This document shows, piece by piece, positions 1 to 5,497 of a stretch of 5,497 nucleotides of DNA. The first letter of the stretch is position 1. Every line of letters starts with the position of its first letter. A program made the translations under genes and the position numbers. The DNA lies in the NCBI GenBank assembly GCA_027017165.1, contig JALURF010000152.1:1-5497 (forward strand), read 5' to 3'. This stretch comes from Thermofilaceae archaeon. Its GTDB lineage: Archaea > Thermoproteota > Thermoprotei > Thermofilales > B69-G16. The notes below the pieces were generated by a model. That model worked only from the letters and a program-made list of their open reading frames with translations. It did no database searches and was not told where the DNA came from.

Positions 1-522
1 AGCTCTCGTACTTTTTATCATGTCTAAAGCTTCTTCTTTTTCAAGAGGAGCTATTCCGTAAGATACATCCTTAAAAACTTCAACGAAAACCCCTCCTAGT
101 CCGAATACTACTACCGGGCCGAATTGTCTGTCTCTTATGCCTCCGACTATAACTTCAACTCCAGGTTTTAACATCTCTTCCACTAAGACTCCGTATATTC
201 GGGCTTTTGGAACTTTCTTCTTGACGCCTTCTATCATTTCCTGATAAGCTTTTTTTAACTCTCCTTCGTTTCGTATGTTCAATACTACACCGCCTACATC
301 CATTTTGTGTATTATGTCGGGTGAGACTATTTTTAACACCACCGGAAAGCCTATTTTATGAGCGATTTCTAGAGCTTCTTCTATATTTTTCGCGAAGCCC
401 ATTTCTGTTACAGGTAAACCATAAAGCTTTATCACAAGCTTTGACTCATATGTCGTTAATATTCCTCTGTTCTCTTTGATCGCTTTATCGAATATTTTTT
501 CGATTTCACTGCTCATGCTCAT
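1..522 (-). CDS. acdB: Acetate-CoA ligase (ADP-forming) beta subunit, ATP-grasp protein, C-terminus outside window
   Basis: The first 174 residues are visible and the frame is open to the window edge. Archaeal beta subunits of this enzyme have roughly 230 residues, so about a quarter is missing. The enzyme converts acyl-CoA, ADP and phosphate to the free acid, CoA and ATP in the cytoplasm, and is the main substrate-level ATP-forming step in many fermenting archaea. Seen: the N-terminal ATP-grasp part with FPVVLKIVSPDIIHK at residues 59-73, GVEVIVGGIRD at 121-131 and the glycine-rich FGLGGVFVEVFKDVS at 140-154. His72 matches the beta-subunit histidine that takes the phosphoryl group from the alpha subunit before passing it to ADP. 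It sits in HKMD, where most relatives have HKSD or HKTD. The ATG at 520-522 overlaps the upstream stop (ATGA), and a second ATG lies two codons in. No alpha subunit is in the window; it could lie beyond the left edge. Family assignment is firm; the acyl-CoA preferred cannot be told. Confidence 0.93.
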   Translation of the reverse strand, partial: MSMSSEIEKIFDKAIKENRGILTTYESKLVIKLYGLPVTEMGFAKNIEEALEIAHKIGFPVVLKIVSPDIIHKMDVGGVVLNIRNEGELKKAYQEMIEGVKKKVPKARIYGVLVEEMLKPGVEVIVGGIRDRQFGPVVVFGLGGVFVEVFKDVSYGIAPLEKEEALDMIKSTRA

Positions 523-806
523 CCCTTAAGTTTCGAAACCACATCTTCAAGCTTTAATCTGAGCACTACGTAATCACTTATTGCTTGAATATAATCTACA
601 GGGATGGCTATCTCTTCCTTACCTCTCAACTTTCCCAGTATTTTCCCTATTTTACTAGCCTCCTCTTTTATAGCGCTCTTGACTATTAATGTTTTAGCAA
701 CCATACTCTCCGAATCCAGTTCCACATCGACTACGCTCCCTATTTTTCTCCCTTTAGCGTCTATAACCACCTTGTTAACAAGGTCTTTTTTAACTCTAAT
801 AGACAT
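519..806 (-). CDS. Small PRC-barrel domain protein
   Basis: A complete 95-residue protein that is essentially one PRC-barrel, a small beta-barrel seen in RimM, photosynthetic reaction centre H subunits, archaeal CdvA and many stand-alone archaeal proteins. Seen: the N-terminal signature with VVIDAKGRKIGSVVDVELD at about residues 13-31, a basic helical middle (KIGKILGKLRGKEE, 52-65), then AIPVDYIQAISDYVVLRL at 67-84 and a short C-terminal helix. There is no signal peptide or membrane segment, so it should be cytoplasmic. PRC-barrels usually mediate protein-protein or protein-RNA contacts; in haloarchaea some short ones (CdpB proteins) belong to the SepF-FtsZ division machinery. Nothing here shows that this protein shares that role. 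The ATG start is supported by GGTGAG four to nine bases upstream. The TGA stop overlaps the start of the acetate-CoA ligase beta gene by 4 bases, which suggests co-translation. Domain call is good; function is unknown. Confidence 0.88.
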   Translation of the reverse strand: MSIRVKKDLVNKVVIDAKGRKIGSVVDVELDSESMVAKTLIVKSAIKEEASKIGKILGKLRGKEEIAIPVDYIQAISDYVVLRLKLEDVVSKLKG

Positions 807-809
807 ATA

Positions 810-815
810 CTCACC
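810..815 (-). promoter_or_regulatory. Ribosome binding site of the PRC-barrel gene
   Basis: The minus strand reads GGTGAG followed by TAT and the ATG at 806. GGTGA pairs with the archaeal 16S rRNA 3' end (UCACC), and its spacing is normal. It supports the ATG at 804-806 as the start and shows that this gene is read by the Shine-Dalgarno route. Confidence 0.75.
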
Positions 816-838
816 AACGACAATAATTTAGCATCGGC

Positions 839-847
839 ATAATAAAA
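839..847 (-). promoter_or_regulatory. Possible TATA box for the PRC-barrel / acetate-CoA ligase pair
   Basis: The minus strand reads TTTTATTAT in the 45-base gap after the radical SAM gene. Its centre is about 37 bases before the ATG at 806. With the usual ~25-base distance from TATA box to transcription start, the leader would be about 12 bases, just enough to carry the GGTGAG ribosome site. The match to the archaeal consensus (TTTATA-like) is only moderate, and the pair could instead be read through from the radical SAM gene. Confidence 0.35.
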
Positions 848-851
848 CGTT

Positions 852-2015
852 TTAGTAATAGTCTCCTAAGAGCCATACGTTACCAATAGAAACGTTTTCT
901 AAACCTTCGCTAAGCGCGGCTTCCAGAGCCTCCTTGGCATGATTCTTGCTGGTGGGGGGAAGGTCGCTGAGCATATAGTCGGGGTGGAAAGCCAATAGCC
1001 TATACGGTATAGCTGGATTTAGATCGGCCAGGAATTTGGCAATCATCCTAACTTCATACTCATCTACGTAGCCTGGAACTAGAAGAGTGCTCGCCATAAA
1101 GAGCGGAACTTCCGGCCTCTCATCTATAAAACTCGCTACATATCTGATGTTCTCGAAAAGTTTATCGTTCGAGACTCCCGTCAACGCCTTATAGACGGGA
1201 TAGGACCAGGCTTTGACGTCAAATTTCACTATACCACCGCTTTCTAGGGATAATTTCACGATTTGCGATAACAATTTCTTATTCATAAGCCCGTTAGTTT
1301 CCCAACATATTCTCAATATCCTATTCTCCCTTCTAGCCCGCTCTAGGGATTTCTTAGCCGCCAGAATAGCATTTGAAAGTTGTGGAGTAGGATCTCCTCC
1401 GAAAAAGCATATACAGGTAACTCTTCTATCCGCGGCTGCAACCAACTCTTCATAACTCTTCACGGGTGATAATCTGCGAGTATTATCGCGGTAATGCCAG
1501 TTTTGACAGAATATACAATCGAGATTACAGGCTCCGTAGAAAACAGCCAAGTTGTAGTAGCCGTGTTCTCCTCTCGGAGATACAGCATATTTAGGGTATC
1601 CCAGGCCTGTGGTAGCGGGACACCAATCCCCCGCCACGCAATTTGTGGGTAAGGGGTCGTAGTACCAATCCACTACAGCTTCAAAAGGCAACTTTATCCT
1701 CCATCTTAATTTCCCATCGACATTTTCCGCTAATCCGCAGAAACCTACGCCACCTAGCGGTATAGAACATTCATTAGCACAATTCCTGCACACGACTCCT
1801 TCGAAATCTCTCGGCGGAGAAGATGGAAGGCCGTACCTCCTCTTGCTCTCTATGTGAGCTTTCTCCGCGATTTTTAATGCTTCTTCTGTCCTGTTTCTAA
1901 GGCAATCCACGCAAACTCCTATAACCTCTGAAATAGTCTTGGATTTAGCACCGCACAAGCTACACGTCTTTAATTCAAACCATTTATCGGGCTTGAAATG
2001 AAACAACCTCCACAC
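852..2015 (-). CDS. Radical SAM enzyme, PflA-like / AmmeMemoRadiSam type, with N-terminal Cys4 motif
   Basis: A 387-residue cytoplasmic iron-sulfur protein of the pyruvate-formate-lyase-activating-enzyme-like radical SAM group (COG1180/COG1313 type). Seen in order: a CxxC...CxxC pair (Cys18/21 and Cys35/38) that looks like a zinc ribbon; a second cluster, Cys76-x2-Cys79-x3-Cys83 with Cys93 in GVGFCG, typical of this group; Cys126 and Cys132; the radical SAM motif CNLDCIFC at 163-170 (CX3CX2C, for the 4Fe-4S cluster that cleaves S-adenosylmethionine) followed by QNW; FFGGDPTPQ at 204-212 in place of the SAM-binding GGE; CWETNG at 237-242; KFDVKAW at 264-270; and the group's C-terminal pattern, including LVPGYVDEYE (312-321), LLAFHPDY (340-347) and DLPPTS (351-356). 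There are 16 cysteines in all. The substrate is unknown; the AMMECR1-like and Memo-like proteins that often go with such enzymes are not in this window. The start is GTG at 2013-2015: there is no in-frame ATG upstream before a stop, no ribosome site, and a TATA box about 31 bases before it, which fits a leaderless mRNA. A TTG three codons in is the other option. Confidence 0.88.
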   Translation of the reverse strand: MWRLFHFKPDKWFELKTCSLCGAKSKTISEVIGVCVDCLRNRTEEALKIAEKAHIESKRRYGLPSSPPRDFEGVVCRNCANECSIPLGGVGFCGLAENVDGKLRWRIKLPFEAVVDWYYDPLPTNCVAGDWCPATTGLGYPKYAVSPRGEHGYYNLAVFYGACNLDCIFCQNWHYRDNTRRLSPVKSYEELVAAADRRVTCICFFGGDPTPQLSNAILAAKKSLERARRENRILRICWETNGLMNKKLLSQIVKLSLESGGIVKFDVKAWSYPVYKALTGVSNDKLFENIRYVASFIDERPEVPLFMASTLLVPGYVDEYEVRMIAKFLADLNPAIPYRLLAFHPDYMLSDLPPTSKNHAKEALEAALSEGLENVSIGNVWLLGDYY

Positions 2016-2039
2016 GTAGTATATAGCTAGTCAGCTCAT

Positions 2040-2050
2040 AAAAATATAAA
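2040..2050 (-). promoter_or_regulatory. TATA box of the radical SAM gene, with a T-run after the helicase stop
   Basis: The minus strand reads TTTATATTTTT in the 47-base gap between the helicase stop (2063) and the GTG at 2015. The TATA centre at about 2046 predicts a transcription start near 2020, i.e. a leader of about 5 bases or none. The run of five T may also help terminate the helicase transcript. Position and base match are both good for an archaeal promoter; no transcript data are available here. Confidence 0.6.
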
Positions 2051-2062
2051 GCTTATACCTTA

Positions 2063-5000
2063 TCAAAGATTAGTTAAGACCAGGTAGAGCTTATATATGG
2101 TTTCTAAATTCTCTTCTATGTATTTGCCGATTTTCTTCTGCAGATAGCGTGACGAGGAAATCCATTTGGAATAAGGCTTATCCCTAACGTATCTACGTGT
2201 ATTCTCCCATTCCATCCTAATATCTTGAAGGTACATAGTTCTCTCCCATCCTAAGGCGCTCTCAACCTCTTCCAAGGGAAGTCTATCGACTTCGAATTTC
2301 CTAGCAGCCTCTTCTTTAACATCTACAATTTTGCCCATTTGTTTTAATCCCAATAACAGCGCTACAAGAGAAGTTAAACTGCCTTTTGAAATTACACGGA
2401 GTAGTTCGTCCAGTCCGTATACTCCTATAATGAAATCCTTGTTTAAAAGCTCTCTAATTTTATCCTCTATTTCTCCTACCTCTCTCCCGACGATGTAGAA
2501 CTCCTTGAACGATTCGCGTATAGTGAATTCTTCTCCATCGTATATTCCAGCCGCTATTAAGGCTACTCGCCCCTCATCATCCAAGGGCAAAGTTAAGACG
2601 TCTATTACGGCTATTTTCAAAGCTCTTGAAGGCTTAGGGACGTATACCTCTCTACCTTTAATCCTTAAGGCTATCTTCTCCCTGAGCAGTAGGTAACTTA
2701 AAGCTCTCATGGTGGCTTGTTTAGCTATATCCCATCTTAACCCGCTCGCTACAAACTCCAAGTGAGCATCCTCATCCACGACTTGTAGCAAAACCTCTGT
2801 TAAGTCGTCGGGTTCAAACTTCTCAACTCTTTTCATTACTTCAAGCCAATCCATCTTTTCTAGAAGTCCGGCGCTTTCAGGTTCGTGTAGTATCATCAAC
2901 TTCTTTTCGCCTACCTTAGCTAAGTCGTACATTATCGTCTCAAAAGCTATCCGATACTCCATTCTAAGAACCACCATTAGCAACGCGAGTCCTATCCGTA
3001 GCCATTTAAGATCCTCCCCCGGGTCTAGTTCAACCGAAAGGCCGTACGTATAGTCGTTGTATTTTCCGTAAGTTCCCGTAGGGACCTCAATAACTCTTAG
3101 ATTTCTAACAACCAGAGTTTTGCCGTCCACCGGGACTAGTCGGCTTTTCCTCCCTCGTAAAATCCACTGCACCCTATTCGGTATTTTAGTGTATATGCCA
3201 AATCCACGGAGAGGAGGGTGAACGACACATATGACCTCCGAGTGTAACCTTCCTGTTACGTAATCCTTGAAAATTCCCGGCTCCTCCCCCCATCTATATT
3301 TTGCCTTTCTATACTCCTCGTAGGCGTAGGCCAAGGCATCGTTGCTCCATATAACCCGCTCGCTTAAAGGCTCCTCAATCACGGCTGTTACAGCCCTTCC
3401 AGATTTACCTCCAAGTCTATGCTGGGTCACTATAGCATCTTCAGTATAATCTATACAGCCGGGCTGGAATTTCTCGACTAAATCGCAGAATGATATATCC
3501 TCGAGGTAGTTTTCTTCTCCATACCTTACTTTTACTCTTTTAATTCCATAGGGCGGTGAAAATTCGTAAAAATTCAGGTTAGTCCACGCTTTTTTACCTC
3601 TTCTAGTCAGTTCTCCCTCTTTCACCAAACCAAATCTTTCTAGGAACTTGTATTCGTCTTTAGAAAGGGATTTCCTTAAAGTAGGAGATACGAATTTGAA
3701 GAGAGCTTCAAAGAGCAGGGAATACTTGTTATCAGGGTTAACGATAACATGTTCTAACGGGAGTTCGAGCCACGATTTAAAGATGGAGACCCCGCGCGTT
3801 AAAAGTTCTCTATCCCACCTCAATAAGGGGAATATAATCGATTCGGTGAAGCTTATCTCCTTTCTCCTGCCCTTCCTCCCCTCTCTCTGGTGGTATTCTC
3901 TAACATCATCAGGCAAGCCTATATGGACTATCCGTATAACAGTTCCTATATCTATTCCCTGGGCCAGCGTTCTCGGCGTGAAAATAAGCTTAACACGGCC
4001 CTCTCTAGCGCCTTGTTCTATTTTCTCCCGCAAAGCCTTAGAGACTAGATGATGATGAGTGGCAATTTTATCGACGGATTCCTCGGGTAATTTATGTTTT
4101 AGTTTTCTGGCCAGTTCTTCGGCTTTAGCAATGCTCCTCGTAAAGACCAGCGTTACTCCCTCATCGTTTAAATACTTCTCCAAAATCTCAATGGGTTCAA
4201 GCTCTACTCTGGGACTTTCCAATCCTAAGGCATCTAACACTTCTAGTACCTTATAGAAGTTCTCTTTGAATAGTTCAAAGTCTTCTAGCGACTCTAGTAC
4301 GTCTTTGCCTATCTCCGGCGCGGAGGCTACGGCTTCTTTATATTTCCTTATAGCGTTCCATACCTGCTTGAGATTTTTCCCTAATATTAGGAACGTCTTG
4401 TTTGGCACTTTGAAAGCTTTTCCATAAATAACAGCTGTCTTTTTCCCATTTATCTCGGTTAAGAAAATTCCCAGTTCTTCAGGATTGCCTAAAGTCGCCG
4501 TCAGAATAGCTATTTGAAAATCTGTAGGAGACAGCGTTTTTAGTATTTTGATCATAGATAAGAGTAATGCTATTTCTCTCGGAGAGTAGAAATCGAGCTC
4601 GTCCACAACGATTAATTGAACCTTTGGTATAACCTTAGACAACACCGTGCTTCTACTTCCCACGGCGTACCGTTTGAGATCCATGAGTAGGAAAGCGGGA
4701 TTGGTTATTAGTATCTGGAGACTTCCCATATACTCTCTGAGCCTACTTCCCTTAACCCCTCTTTTGTAAAACTCCTCTCTCCTCTTAGCGTCTATAGCAT
4801 CGACCGGAATTCCGACAGCTTGAGCATAGCTCCTGATTCTATTAATCTGGTCGTTAGCCAGAGCTAGCGTTGGGTAGAGAACTAGCGTTTTAACTCCCTT
4901 TTTAATGGAATACACCAGCCATGCCTCGGTCTTCCCCGAGCCAGTTCCGGACCTTAATATCACGTTCTTACCCTCTAAGAGAGCCTTAAACGCTTCGTAT

Positions 5001-5212
5001 TGGTGTTTATAGAGTCTTTTTTCAGCAACTGCCCTGGCATGGCCACTAGCGTTCGCGAACTCCGGGATTAAATCTTTAAACGTGATGTCGACTAGCTCGG
5101 GTTCTACGCCTCTCTCGGTTATAGTGTAAAAGTCGTAGCCTAGGTTTTTAAGTATAGATGAGCTATCAATAGGCACTTTTACACCGCCGGGTATTAACCT
5201 TAAATTATTCAA
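2063..5212 (-). CDS. Large SF2 helicase, YprA/MrfA-like (COG1205 type), with degenerate exonuclease-like C-terminus
   Basis: A 1049-residue ATP-dependent nucleic acid helicase (numbering from the TTG at 5212). Seen: HQYEAF at 70-75; motif I SGTGSGKTE at 88-96; Ia YPTLALANDQ at 113-122; Ib ITNP at 169-172; motif II DELD at 204-207; motif III TAT at 238-240 with LGNPEEL; motif IV LVFTRS at 355-360; motif V TPRTLAQGIDIG at 412-423; motif VI QREGRKGRR at 442-450. The LGNPEEL and the HQREGRKGRR style fit the COG1205 group, not DEAD-box RNA helicases. Residues ~279-347 are an extra charged helical stretch between motifs III and IV. Residues ~735-860 resemble DUF1998 (LHEPESAGLLEKMDW at 775-789 where relatives have a D-x-x-GGxGL element), but the family's metal-binding cysteine cluster is absent: the whole protein has only three cysteines (576, 586, 662). 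Residues ~866-1049 look like a decayed DEDDy exonuclease. A role in DNA repair is likely but inferred. The TTG start overlaps the upstream gene by 8 bases and has no ribosome site; GTG at 5174-5176 (codon 13) has a good one and may be the real start, giving 1037 residues. Confidence 0.9.
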   Translation of the reverse strand: MNNLRLIPGGVKVPIDSSSILKNLGYDFYTITERGVEPELVDITFKDLIPEFANASGHARAVAEKRLYKHQYEAFKALLEGKNVILRSGTGSGKTEAWLVYSIKKGVKTLVLYPTLALANDQINRIRSYAQAVGIPVDAIDAKRREEFYKRGVKGSRLREYMGSLQILITNPAFLLMDLKRYAVGSRSTVLSKVIPKVQLIVVDELDFYSPREIALLLSMIKILKTLSPTDFQIAILTATLGNPEELGIFLTEINGKKTAVIYGKAFKVPNKTFLILGKNLKQVWNAIRKYKEAVASAPEIGKDVLESLEDFELFKENFYKVLEVLDALGLESPRVELEPIEILEKYLNDEGVTLVFTRSIAKAEELARKLKHKLPEESVDKIATHHHLVSKALREKIEQGAREGRVKLIFTPRTLAQGIDIGTVIRIVHIGLPDDVREYHQREGRKGRRKEISFTESIIFPLLRWDRELLTRGVSIFKSWLELPLEHVIVNPDNKYSLLFEALFKFVSPTLRKSLSKDEYKFLERFGLVKEGELTRRGKKAWTNLNFYEFSPPYGIKRVKVRYGEENYLEDISFCDLVEKFQPGCIDYTEDAIVTQHRLGGKSGRAVTAVIEEPLSERVIWSNDALAYAYEEYRKAKYRWGEEPGIFKDYVTGRLHSEVICVVHPPLRGFGIYTKIPNRVQWILRGRKSRLVPVDGKTLVVRNLRVIEVPTGTYGKYNDYTYGLSVELDPGEDLKWLRIGLALLMVVLRMEYRIAFETIMYDLAKVGEKKLMILHEPESAGLLEKMDWLEVMKRVEKFEPDDLTEVLLQVVDEDAHLEFVASGLRWDIAKQATMRALSYLLLREKIALRIKGREVYVPKPSRALKIAVIDVLTLPLDDEGRVALIAAGIYDGEEFTIRESFKEFYIVGREVGEIEDKIRELLNKDFIIGVYGLDELLRVISKGSLTSLVALLLGLKQMGKIVDVKEEAARKFEVDRLPLEEVESALGWERTMYLQDIRMEWENTRRYVRDKPYSKWISSSRYLQKKIGKYIEENLETIYKLYLVLTNL
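2066..2617 (-). other. Degenerate DEDDy (family-B polymerase / YprB-like) exonuclease domain within the helicase
   Basis: Sub-region of the helicase, residues ~866-1049. Seen: KIAVIDVLTLPLDD at 866-879, a beta strand ending in D-x-x-T as in ExoI (DxET), followed by ALIAAGIYDGEEF like the next strands of this fold; IIGVYGLDELLRVI at 928-941, like ExoII (GYN..FD..L); GKIVDVKEEAARKF and LPLEEVESALGWER at 978-991, like the 'S-L-x-x-V-a-x-x-L-G' segment; and KYIEENLETIYKLY at 1030-1043, like ExoIII (YxxxD). The four acidic positions map to D871, L873 (normally E), D935 and N1035 (normally D), with Y1031 kept. The spacing D871-D935 is 64 and D935-N1035 is 100, against 74 and 100 for D141/D215/D315 of Pyrococcus furiosus polymerase. 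The fold is inferred by eye; with two acids lost, activity is unlikely. Confidence 0.5.
5182..5188 (-). promoter_or_regulatory. Ribosome binding site candidate that favours a GTG start for the helicase
   Basis: The minus strand reads GGCGGTG, six of seven bases matching GGAGGTG, and ends five bases before the in-frame GTG at 5174-5176. The TTG at 5210-5212 has nothing comparable upstream. If used, the helicase loses its first 12 residues and starts 28 bases after the stop of the upstream membrane-protein gene, so the two would no longer overlap. The motif encodes part of PGGV and could be chance. Confidence 0.5.
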
Positions 5213-5497
5213 AATAGCGCTTAGCTAAATATCTAATCAATAAGTAGACGACGTAGAGCGGGATCAAGATATTATTCAAGATTGTAAGCAAGGTTAGAAT
5301 AAGCGAAAAAACGTAGTAGACTAGGATATCGCCGAACTCCACAGCTAGTTTAATGAGAAGAATTACAGCAAAGATTCCGAGTAGGTATACTAAGAAGCAA
5401 GTTCTATACCCGGTTCTCTCGTAATTGAAGTTTTTTAATTCAAAGACTACGTAGCCGAAGGCATTAGCTATCGCTATCCCCGCTAATGCCCCGGTGA
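5205..5497 (-). CDS. Multi-pass membrane protein of unknown function, C-terminal part
   Basis: The C-terminal 96 residues of a protein whose start lies beyond the right edge. The frame is open from the edge to the TAA at 5205-5207. I do not recognise the family. Seen: a small-residue hydrophobic stretch at the edge (ALAGIAIANAFGYVVF), a polar charged loop (ELKNFNYERTGYR, visible residues 19-31), then three strongly hydrophobic segments at about 33-52, 56-73 and 75-91, separated by VEFGD and NN and ending in the positive tail RYLAKRYFE. This predicts at least three, probably four, membrane segments in the visible part, with the basic C-terminus likely in the cytoplasm by the positive-inside rule. 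The lack of stops together with the strong hydrophobic pattern make it a real gene. It is followed immediately by the helicase, overlapping by 8 bases if that gene starts at TTG, so the two are probably one transcript. That alone gives no functional link. Confidence 0.75.
   Translation of the reverse strand, partial: TGALAGIAIANAFGYVVFELKNFNYERTGYRTCFLVYLLGIFAVILLIKLAVEFGDILVYYVFSLILTLLTILNNILIPLYVVYLLIRYLAKRYFE

Noticed and set aside
604..831. Plus-strand open frame of 75 codons with hydrophobic, Ser/Thr-rich product, antisense to the PRC-barrel gene
   Set aside because: The composition is what is expected from the reverse complement of a Lys/Glu/Val-rich gene; the PRC-barrel reading has a domain match, a ribosome site and coupling to its neighbour.
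807..851. Intergenic T-rich stretch as a terminator for the radical SAM gene
   Set aside because: The longest T run is only four bases and there is no hairpin; it fits a weak promoter or read-through better.
2006..2015. GGAGG just inside the radical SAM gene as a ribosome site for the TTG at codon 4
   Set aside because: GGAGG touches the TTG with no spacing, so it cannot serve that start in the normal way.
2574..2580. ATGATGA on the minus strand, another possible C box
   Set aside because: It encodes D878-D879-E880 of the helicase, and no CTGA is found at the expected spacing downstream.
3648..4052. Plus-strand open frame of 134 codons antisense to the helicase
   Set aside because: It lies fully inside a well-supported gene, its product is a Ser/Leu-rich sequence with no recognisable motif, and it has no ribosome site that I can see.
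4047..4058. Repeated GATGATGATGA on the plus strand, resembling a C box of an archaeal C/D guide RNA
   Set aside because: It is the antisense of three His codons (386-388) in the helicase, and no CTGA D box follows at a suitable distance.
5225..5243. AT-rich stretch upstream of the helicase as its own promoter
   Set aside because: The best TATA-like words are weak and badly spaced from both candidate starts, and they lie inside the coding end of the membrane-protein gene; shared transcription is simpler.

Overview
The window looks like chromosomal DNA of a thermophilic archaeon, most probably a crenarchaeote (Thermoproteota). The basis is frequent ATA (Ile) and AGA/AGG (Arg) codons, a GGTGA-type ribosome site, TATA-box promoters placed for leaderless or near-leaderless transcripts, GTG/TTG starts, tight gene packing, and an ADP-forming acetyl-CoA synthetase subunit of the archaeal fermentative type. 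The species cannot be named from the sequence alone.

All five genes are on the minus strand, so they are transcribed from right to left. At the right edge (5205-5497) is the C-terminal end of a multi-pass membrane protein of unknown function. It abuts or overlaps a large superfamily 2 helicase gene (2063-5212) related to the COG1205 / YprA (MrfA) group. After a 47-base gap with a good TATA box comes a radical SAM enzyme of the PflA-like / AmmeMemoRadiSam type (852-2015), probably translated from a leaderless mRNA. After a second short gap (45 bases, with a weak TATA-like box and a clear GGTGAG ribosome site) comes a 95-residue PRC-barrel protein (519-806). Its stop codon overlaps by 4 bases the start of the beta subunit of acetate-CoA ligase (ADP-forming), which runs off the left edge (1-522). 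There is no gene-free stretch longer than 47 bases, and I see no tRNA, rRNA, CRISPR array, insertion sequence or long repeat.

The most interesting object is the C-terminus of the helicase. Downstream of a region that resembles the DUF1998 domain of YprA-type helicases, but without its cysteine cluster, the last ~180 residues follow the layout of a family-B-polymerase-like DEDDy exonuclease. Two of its four acidic catalytic positions appear to be replaced (L873, N1035). In Bacillus the YprA helicase works with a separate exonuclease, YprB (MrfA/MrfB). This archaeal protein may be a natural fusion of the two modules in which the nuclease has become a pseudo-enzyme. That is inference from motif reading and needs a structure-based check.

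The genes do not form one obvious pathway. The membrane protein and helicase form one likely transcription unit, the radical SAM gene has its own promoter, and the PRC-barrel and acetate-CoA ligase genes are translationally coupled.
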